Of a DNA stretch of 35,482 bases, positions 30,267 to 35,482 are shown one piece after another (within the stretch, counting starts at the first letter, position 1; each line of letters opens with the position of its first letter). This DNA comes from Sphingomonas sp. (GTDB lineage Bacteria; Pseudomonadota; Alphaproteobacteria; Sphingomonadales; Sphingomonadaceae). The stretch is taken from assembly GCF_030145815.1 (NCBI RefSeq), contig NZ_JAIXHL010000030.1:1-35482 (forward strand), given 5' to 3'. The position numbers were made by a program, and so were the translations under genes. The notes below the pieces were generated by a model. It made no database searches. It saw nothing but the letters and a program-made list of their open reading frames with translations, and was not told the DNA's origin.

Positions 30267-30680
30267 ATGTCTGACACGTCGATTTCAAATGTGACAACCT
30301 TGTGCGGCCTGAATCGGGCCGGTCTGGCGATCGCGCGCCTCGGCGTCGTTCTCGTCTCCGGGGCGGTTATAGGGGCGTGTAATCCAGCGCCGACCCAGCC
30401 TACCGAGCCGGCGCATGAAAAGCATCTGACGTCGAAACTAATCGCGCAGCGCATCATGTACTGCGACGACGGCACACGCGCCGATGTCGACTTCATCGAT
30501 GACGGCTTGAAAATGGCCGTCACCTGGCTGCCGAAGGGCAGGACCGAGATCCTGCGCGCGCAGCGAACCGGTGACGAGTTTCGCGGCGACCATTCGCGGG
30601 CTGTCGTGGCGGGCGGATCGATCGCGTTCACGCGACGCGGGAAGATCCGCGTCTGCCACCGAACCCCGGAGGAGTCCTAG
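30267..30680 (+). CDS. MliC-like lipoprotein 2
   Basis: ATG 30267 is preferred because GGAAGAG lies 4 nt upstream; ATG 30216, overlapping the previous stop, would add 17 residues before an already long leader. The 137-residue product has an N-terminal hydrophobic stretch (VVLVSGAVIGAC) with a lipobox Cys at 38. The mature part, MYCDDGTRADVDFIDDGLKMAVTW and IRVCHR, follows the same Cys layout as the preceding lipoprotein. The two look like diverged tandem duplicates. It leads into the ZIP gene after 3 nt. Confidence 0.66.
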   Translation: MSDTSISNVTTLCGLNRAGLAIARLGVVLVSGAVIGACNPAPTQPTEPAHEKHLTSKLIAQRIMYCDDGTRADVDFIDDGLKMAVTWLPKGRTEILRAQRTGDEFRGDHSRAVVAGGSIAFTRRGKIRVCHRTPEES

Positions 30681-30683
30681 GAA

Positions 30684-31370
30684 ATGCAGGCACTGCTCTA
30701 TACGCTTGCGCCTGTGCTGGCGGTCGTGCTCGGCGCGATTGTCGCGAGCCGCACCAAGTTGAAACCTGGCCTCGTGGCGGGCCTACAGCATCTCGCTGCC
30801 GGCGTCGTGTTCGCGGCGGCAGCGACCGAAATCCTGCCGCAGGTCAAGCATGAGGCATCGCCCAGCGCGACGTTGATCGGCGGGGCGGCGGGCGTCGCGA
30901 CCATGCTGGGGCTCAAGGCTCTTGAGGCCCGCTTCAAGGGGCCGATGGCGCTACTCGCCGCGATCGGCATCGACATTCTGGTCGACGGCCTGGTGCTCGG
31001 CCTCGCTTTCGTGGCGGGCGAGAAGGCAGGTCTCCTGCTGACGATCGCGCTCACTCTGGAAGTGTTATTTCTGGGACTGACGCTGACCGACGAGCTGGCG
31101 GAAACCTATCGCTCGCGCTTGCGCATCATCGTGATCGTCTCGGCATTGGCCCTGCTGCTGCCGATCGGCGCGCTCGCTGCCGTGCCGGTCGCCGCGCTGT
31201 CGCCGGTGATGATCGCCGGCTTCCTCAGCTTCGGGCTGATGGCGCTGCTCTACCTCGTCACGGAGGAGTTGCTGGTCGAGGCGCACGAGAAACCCGACAC
31301 CCCGCTCATCAGCTCGATGTTTTTCGTCGGCTTCCTGGCCCTGCTGACACTTGAGGAGATGATGGGATGA
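30684..31370 (+). CDS. ZIP-family metal transporter
   Basis: This 228-residue inner-membrane protein starts at ATG 30684 after GGAGGAG. Seven to eight hydrophobic helices are visible. AGLQHLAAGVVFAAAATEILPQV is a standard ZIP TM2 segment. The helix DILVDGLVLGLAF occupies the position of the TM4 metal site (usually HSxxEG), and ALTLEVLFLGLTL the next helix (usually HNxPEG), with acidic residues where His is common. ZIP proteins usually import Zn or other divalent metals; altered TM4/TM5 ligands leave the metal and direction open. The stop overlaps the next start (ATGA). Confidence 0.82.
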   Translation: MQALLYTLAPVLAVVLGAIVASRTKLKPGLVAGLQHLAAGVVFAAAATEILPQVKHEASPSATLIGGAAGVATMLGLKALEARFKGPMALLAAIGIDILVDGLVLGLAFVAGEKAGLLLTIALTLEVLFLGLTLTDELAETYRSRLRIIVIVSALALLLPIGALAAVPVAALSPVMIAGFLSFGLMALLYLVTEELLVEAHEKPDTPLISSMFFVGFLALLTLEEMMG

Positions 31371-31975
31371 TCCCGGGCAACGACAACAATGGCGGGCAGG
31401 AGCGCCGCACACTGTGGATCGTCCTGCTGCTGAACGCGGCGATCGCTGCGGGCTTCTTCGTTTCCGGCTTCTTCGCGGACTCGAGCGCGCTGATCGCCAA
31501 CGGCGTCGACAACCTGTCCGATACGGCTGTGTATGCGCTGAGCCTTGTGGCGCTCACCCGGGGCCAGACATGGAAGACACGCGCCGCGGTCGCTTCGGGC
31601 GTCATGCTGCTGATCTTCGCGGGCGGCATCTTGATCGATGTCGGACGGCGCTACGTGCAGGGCAGCGAGCCCATCGGACCTACCATGATGGTCATGTCCG
31701 CGATCGCCGGCGTCGTGAATTACCTCTGCCTGCGGCTGCTCCAGCGCCTCAAGGATCCGGACGTCAATCTCCGGGCCGCAACCACCTTCAGCTTCAACGA
31801 CTTCATTTCCAACGGCGGCATCCTGATCGCCGGCGTGCTGGTGCTGTGGTTGGGTACCAATTGGCCGGACCTGCTGGTCGGCTTCGCCACCGCCATCATC
31901 GCCATCAAGGGCGGTGTCGAAATCCTGCGCGACGCGCGCGCCGAAACCAAGAAAAGCGAAAGGAGGTCGTCATGA
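31367..31975 (+). CDS. CDF-family cation transporter, short form 2
   Basis: This 202-residue protein starts at ATG 31367, overlapping the ZIP stop, with GAGG upstream. Six hydrophobic helices are visible. TM2 has NGVDNLSD and TM5 has FNDFISNGGIL, the same Asn-Asp pattern as the CDF at 20578. Like that one it has no C-terminal cytoplasmic domain. It should move divalent metal out of the cytosol. The stop overlaps the ATPase start (ATGA at 31972-31975), so its expression is tied to the ATPase. Confidence 0.86.
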   Translation: MIPGNDNNGGQERRTLWIVLLLNAAIAAGFFVSGFFADSSALIANGVDNLSDTAVYALSLVALTRGQTWKTRAAVASGVMLLIFAGGILIDVGRRYVQGSEPIGPTMMVMSAIAGVVNYLCLRLLQRLKDPDVNLRAATTFSFNDFISNGGILIAGVLVLWLGTNWPDLLVGFATAIIAIKGGVEILRDARAETKKSERRSS

Positions 31976-34473
31976 ACGACAAGCTCGAACTCGACATTCC
32001 AGTGTTGTTGCCGGACCTTCCTGACGCGGCCGATGCCTGCCTGGACCGTCTCGTATCAACCCTGTCAAAGCGCGAAGGTGTCGAGCGGGCGCATGTGATC
32101 TGTCTCGACGGCAACACGCCAGCGGCGCTGTGCATCCATTTCGATGCCGCCAAGCTGCCGCTGCCACGGTTGCGCGAAATGGTGCGCGCCGCAGGTGCCG
32201 AAATCACCGAGCGCTACGGCCATGCGATCTGGCAGGTGACGGGGATCAACCACGAACGTCGGGCGCGCACGGTCAGCGATGCGCTGTGCGCCTTGCCCGG
32301 CGTGGTCCAGGCAAGCGCCAGCACCAGCGGGTCTGTCCGGGTCGAATATGATCGCCGCGAAACCACCGAAGAGGAGGTGCGCGCTGCGCTTCGCAAGCTG
32401 AAGGTGAGGGTGGGCAAGCGGGTCGCTGCCGATGAACATGCCGGCCACGACCACGGCCCCGGGGGCCACGGCGCGGGCGAAGAGAAGCACGGCCCCGGCG
32501 ATGGCCACGACCATAGCCACGCCGAATTTCTCGGCCCCAATACCGAGCTGATCTTCGCGCTCGCCTGTGGCGCGCTGCTGGGGATCGGCTACGCGATCGA
32601 GAGGCTGGTCGCTGGCGCGCCCGAATGGCTGCCGACCGCCTGCTATATCGCAGCCTATTTCTTCGGCGGATTCTTCACGCTGCGCGAGGCGATCGACAAC
32701 CTCCGGATGAAGAAGTTCGAGATCGACACGCTGATGTTGGTCGCTGCGGCCGGCGCCGCTGCGCTGGGCGCATGGGCCGAAGGTGCGCTGCTGCTGTTCC
32801 TGTTCAGCCTCGGCCATGCGCTTGAGCATTATGCAATGGGCCGCGCCAAGAAGGCGATCGAGGCGCTGGCGAAGCTCGCGCCCGAAACCGCGACCGTGCG
32901 ACGCGGCGGGCAGACCAGCGAAATCCCGGTCGAGCAGATGGTCGTCGGGGACATTGCCATCGTCCGCCCGAACGAGCGCCTGCCTGCCGACGGCTTCGTC
33001 ATCAAGGGCACCAGCGCGATCAACCAGGCCCCGGTCACGGGTGAAAGCATCCCGGTCGACAAGGTGCCGGTCGCAGATGCCGCAGCGGCACGCGCCAAGC
33101 CCGATGCAGTCGACGCGGAAAGCCGGGTTTTTGCTGGTACGATCAACGGCGGCGGCGCGATCGAGATCGAGGTGACACGCCGTTCCAATGAAAGCGCGCT
33201 TGCCAAGGTCGTGAAGATGGTGAGCGAAGCGGAGACGCAGAAGTCGCCGACGCAGCGCTTCACCGACCGGTTCGAACGGATCTTCGTGCCCGCCGTCCTG
33301 GTCCTGTCAGTGCTCCTGCTGTTCGCATGGGTGGTCGTCGACGAGCCGTTCCGCGACAGCTTCTATCGCGCGATGGCGGTGCTGGTGGCGGCAAGCCCGT
33401 GCGCGCTCGCGATCGCAACGCCGAGCGCGGTCCTGTCGGGCGTTGCCCGTGCAGCGCGGGGCGGCGTGCTCGTGAAGGGCGGTGCACCGCTCGAAAACCT
33501 CGGGTCGCTCAAAGCGATCGCTTTCGACAAGACGGGCACGCTGACCGAAGGTCGTCCGCGCATCACTGATGTCGTGCCCGTCGATGGCGCCGATGAAGGC
33601 GAGTTGCTGGCGCTGGCTGTCGCCGTCGAAGCGTTGAGCGACCATCCCCTGGCCCAAGCGATCGTCAAGGACGGCCGCGAACGTCTGAACGATCGTGCCG
33701 TGCCGACTGCCGGCGACCTCAAGAGCCTGACCGGTCGGGGCGTCACCGCGAGCGTGGATGGCGAGACGGTGTGGATCGGCAAGGCCGAGATGTTCGGAAG
33801 TGAGGGCATTCCGGCGCTGGGGCAGGGCGCGCAGGACGCAATCGCGAAGCTGCGCGAGAACGGCCGCACGACAATGGTGGTCCGCAAGGGGGACCGCGAC
33901 CTGGGCGCGATCGGCCTGATGGACACGCCTCGCGAAGCTGCCAAGACCGCGTTGCGTCGGCTGCACGAGATGGGCGTGTCGCGGATGATAATGATCTCCG
34001 GCGATCACCAGAAAGTCGCCGAAGCGATCGCCGACGAAGTCGGGATCGACGAAGCGTGGGGCGACCTCATGCCCGAAGACAAGGTTGCCGCGATCAAGAA
34101 GCTCGCCGGCGAAGACAAGGTCGCGATGGTGGGCGACGGCGTGAACGATGCGCCGGCGATGGCAAGCGCCACGGTCGGCATCGCGATGGGCGCGGCGGGG
34201 TCGGACGTTGCGCTGGAGACAGCCGACGTGGCGCTGATGGCCGACGATCTGGCGCACCTGCCATTCGCAGTCGGTCTTAGCCGCCATACCCGTGGAATCA
34301 TCCGGCAGAACGTCTTCGTCAGCCTGGGTGTCGTCGCCTTCCTGGTGCCTGCTACCATCCTCGGCCTCGGCATTGGGCCAGCGGTGGCGGTTCATGAGGG
34401 ATCGACGCTGCTCGTCGTCATCAATGCGCTCAGGCTGCTCGCCTACCGCGATCCGGCAGGGAAGGCGGCATGA
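31972..34473 (+). CDS. P1B-type metal ATPase with SPC and HEGST motifs
   Basis: This 833-residue P-type pump exports divalent metal using ATP. The N-terminus has two degenerate HMA-like domains (about 20-75 and 85-145), each with a single Cys and no CxxC. A His-rich linker (154-187, HDHGPGGHG and DGHDHSH) follows. Motifs: TGES 356-359, SPC 475-477 in the metal-site helix, DKTGT with phosphorylated Asp519, HP 558-559, GDGVND 721-726. The last helix has HEGST (808-812), the P1B-4 signature of Co/Zn/Fe exporters; P1B-2 ZntA/CadA has a DxG here. KKFEIDTLM follows the common Zn/Cd/Co pattern. Start ATG overlaps the CDF stop. Confidence 0.93.
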   Translation: MNDKLELDIPVLLPDLPDAADACLDRLVSTLSKREGVERAHVICLDGNTPAALCIHFDAAKLPLPRLREMVRAAGAEITERYGHAIWQVTGINHERRARTVSDALCALPGVVQASASTSGSVRVEYDRRETTEEEVRAALRKLKVRVGKRVAADEHAGHDHGPGGHGAGEEKHGPGDGHDHSHAEFLGPNTELIFALACGALLGIGYAIERLVAGAPEWLPTACYIAAYFFGGFFTLREAIDNLRMKKFEIDTLMLVAAAGAAALGAWAEGALLLFLFSLGHALEHYAMGRAKKAIEALAKLAPETATVRRGGQTSEIPVEQMVVGDIAIVRPNERLPADGFVIKGTSAINQAPVTGESIPVDKVPVADAAAARAKPDAVDAESRVFAGTINGGGAIEIEVTRRSNESALAKVVKMVSEAETQKSPTQRFTDRFERIFVPAVLVLSVLLLFAWVVVDEPFRDSFYRAMAVLVAASPCALAIATPSAVLSGVARAARGGVLVKGGAPLENLGSLKAIAFDKTGTLTEGRPRITDVVPVDGADEGELLALAVAVEALSDHPLAQAIVKDGRERLNDRAVPTAGDLKSLTGRGVTASVDGETVWIGKAEMFGSEGIPALGQGAQDAIAKLRENGRTTMVVRKGDRDLGAIGLMDTPREAAKTALRRLHEMGVSRMIMISGDHQKVAEAIADEVGIDEAWGDLMPEDKVAAIKKLAGEDKVAMVGDGVNDAPAMASATVGIAMGAAGSDVALETADVALMADDLAHLPFAVGLSRHTRGIIRQNVFVSLGVVAFLVPATILGLGIGPAVAVHEGSTLLVVINALRLLAYRDPAGKAA

Positions 34474-35219
34474 AGTGGCTGATCGCCTTCGACCTCGACG
34501 GCACGCTTGCCGAGAGCAAGCGGCCGTTATCGGAGGATATGGCCGCAATCCTCGCCCGATTGCTCGCCATCACGGATGTGGCGGTGATCTCGGGCGGGGA
34601 CTGGCCGCAGTTCGAAAAGCAGATCGCCTCGCGCCTTCCTGCCGGCGTCGCGCTCGACCGTCTCTGGTTGATGCCGACCACAGGCACGAAACTCTATCGG
34701 TTCATCAATGGCGCTTGGCGCGCGGTCTATGCCGAACTGTTCGACGACGCGGAGAAGGCGAAGATCCGCACGGCCTTCGATCAGGCGCTGACCGATGCCG
34801 GTCTCGCCGACGAACGTATCTGGGGCGAACGGATCGAGGACCGGGGCAGCCAGATCACCTTTTCGGGCCTGGGGCAGGCAGCGCCGCTGAAGGAAAAGGA
34901 AGCGTGGGATCCTGACCGAAAGAAGAGGACCGCGTTGCAGGCCACGTTGCGCGCGAAGCTGCCGGAGCTCTCGATCAATCTCGGTGGCACGACATCGATC
35001 GACGTGACCAGAGCAGGGATCGACAAGGGCTATGGCCTGAAGCGCCTGAGTGCCGAGAGCGGTGTCCCGCTCGACGGGATGCTGTTCATTGGGGATGCGA
35101 TATTCCCCGGTGGGAATGACTATCCCGCTGCTGAAATCGGCCTCGACACAGTGAGGGTGCGCGACGTCGCGGAAACCACCGCCGTCGTGACCGCCATCAT
35201 CGCGTGTCTGCACCGATAG
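34470..35219 (+). CDS. HAD-IIB family hydrolase (phosphomannomutase-like)
   Basis: This 249-residue protein starts at ATG 34470, overlapping the ATPase stop (ATGA). HAD motif 1 is AFDLDGTLAES (Asp nucleophile at 8), motif 2 is AVISGGD, and motif 4 is LFIGDAIFPGGNDYPA. A type C2B cap lies between, with ITFSGLGQAAPLKEKEAWDPDR and INLGGTTSIDVTRAGIDKGYGL, resembling the eukaryotic-type phosphomannomutase/sugar-phosphatase group. It may dephosphorylate or isomerise sugar phosphates. Its link to the ATPase is unexplained; a role in recycling or in envelope sugar metabolism is speculation. Confidence 0.8.
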   Translation: MKWLIAFDLDGTLAESKRPLSEDMAAILARLLAITDVAVISGGDWPQFEKQIASRLPAGVALDRLWLMPTTGTKLYRFINGAWRAVYAELFDDAEKAKIRTAFDQALTDAGLADERIWGERIEDRGSQITFSGLGQAAPLKEKEAWDPDRKKRTALQATLRAKLPELSINLGGTTSIDVTRAGIDKGYGLKRLSAESGVPLDGMLFIGDAIFPGGNDYPAAEIGLDTVRVRDVAETTAVVTAIIACLHR

Positions 35220-35356
35220 GATCAAGATACATGGTCGGCTCCATCGCGGAATGCCGCATTGTCAAAGCTCTGGCTTCTGTCGCTTAGGGCAGCGCTTCCT
35301 AAAACGAAAAGAAGGCAATGTGCGCGTCTCCGCGAACAAAGCCTCCAGCGATCAAT
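35220..35356. other. Junction between the metal operon and an IS5-family element
   Basis: No gene is supported. A short GCGG/CCGC stem lies near 35246-35257, too weak to call a terminator. The end of the insertion sequence at the right edge must fall somewhere in this stretch, perhaps near GCGTCTCCGCGAACAAAGCC at 35321-35340, but the other end is outside the window, so the boundary cannot be fixed. Confidence 0.35.
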
Positions 35357-35482
35357 CTAGGCCACGTGGACAAAGGGCAACCAGAGCAAAGCTGAGGCGA
35401 GACTGACGAAGCCGATATAGGAGTCGGCGGTTTTGTCGTAGCGGGTTGCGACCCTGCGCCAGTTCTTCAGCTTGTTGAACAG
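35357..35482 (-). CDS. IS5-family transposase, C-terminal fragment cut by window edge
   Basis: Read on the minus strand this gives 41 residues and a TAG stop: LFNKLKNWRRVATRYDKTAD, then SYIGFVSLASALLWLPFVHVA. The segment FNKLKNWRRVATRYDKTA...Y is the conserved end of IS5-family (IS427-type) transposases, carrying the R...Y...K around the catalytic Glu region. The rest of the gene lies to the right of the window. It marks the right border of the metal island. Confidence 0.85.
   Translation of the reverse strand: MFNKLKNWRRVATRYDKTADSYIGFVSLASALLWLPFVHVA

Overview
The window looks like part of a conjugative or mobilisable plasmid, or a plasmid-like island, from a sphingomonad-type alphaproteobacterium (Sphingomonas, Sphingobium, Novosphingobium or a relative). 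I infer this from the high G+C content, the Ti/rhizobial-style TraA-TraC-TraD-TraG transfer genes, a sphingomonad-style repeat read inside traC as the peptide VPSEVEG, and the style of the ParA and RND efflux proteins. No chromosomal housekeeping gene, rRNA or tRNA was seen.

Positions 1-9244 form the plasmid backbone. A ParA ATPase, cut by the left edge, is followed by two small paralogous ribbon-helix-helix-like proteins. Three arrays of 8-bp repeats lie in and between these genes and look like centromere or operator DNA. A winged-helix RepA-like protein follows. A leftward block (YnfA-family membrane protein, TraC, TraD, a small unknown protein, TraG coupling protein) is divergent from a rightward TraA relaxase-helicase and a DUF6118 membrane protein. 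A probable oriT of the RSF1010/Ti (MOBQ) type lies between the two blocks. No mating-pair (trb) genes are in view.

Positions 9326-14025 form a chromate island: leftward chrB, chrA and a DUF2490 outer-membrane protein, divergent from two Rap1a/Tai-like secreted proteins that flank a duplicated DUF1259 (LppY/LpqO) protein.

Positions 14032-18655 hold two adjacent mobile elements. One is an IS1182-family insertion sequence. The other is a compact TniA-TniB-resolvase transposon with nearly identical 47-bp terminal inverted repeats, no visible tniQ and no cargo.

Positions 18789-35219 form a heavy-metal island. A MerR-family regulator with PbrR/CadR-like cysteines is flanked by two near-identical MerR-type promoters. 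One drives a CDF transporter coupled to a cytochrome c-FTR1 permease resembling the lead transporter PbrT. The other drives a secreted retropepsin-PDZ protein. Then come a czcI-like gene and czcCBA (tripartite RND efflux), an SRPBCC protein, two MliC-like lipoproteins, a ZIP transporter, a second short CDF, a P1B-type ATPase carrying the HEGST signature, and a HAD-IIB phosphatase. Most starts and stops in this run overlap, so the genes are probably translationally coupled. Together they can move divalent metal from cytosol to periplasm (CDF, P1B ATPase) and from periplasm to outside (CzcCBA), while ZIP and FTR1 provide uptake or redistribution. The right edge cuts an IS5-family transposase, so the metal island is bordered by mobile DNA on both sides.
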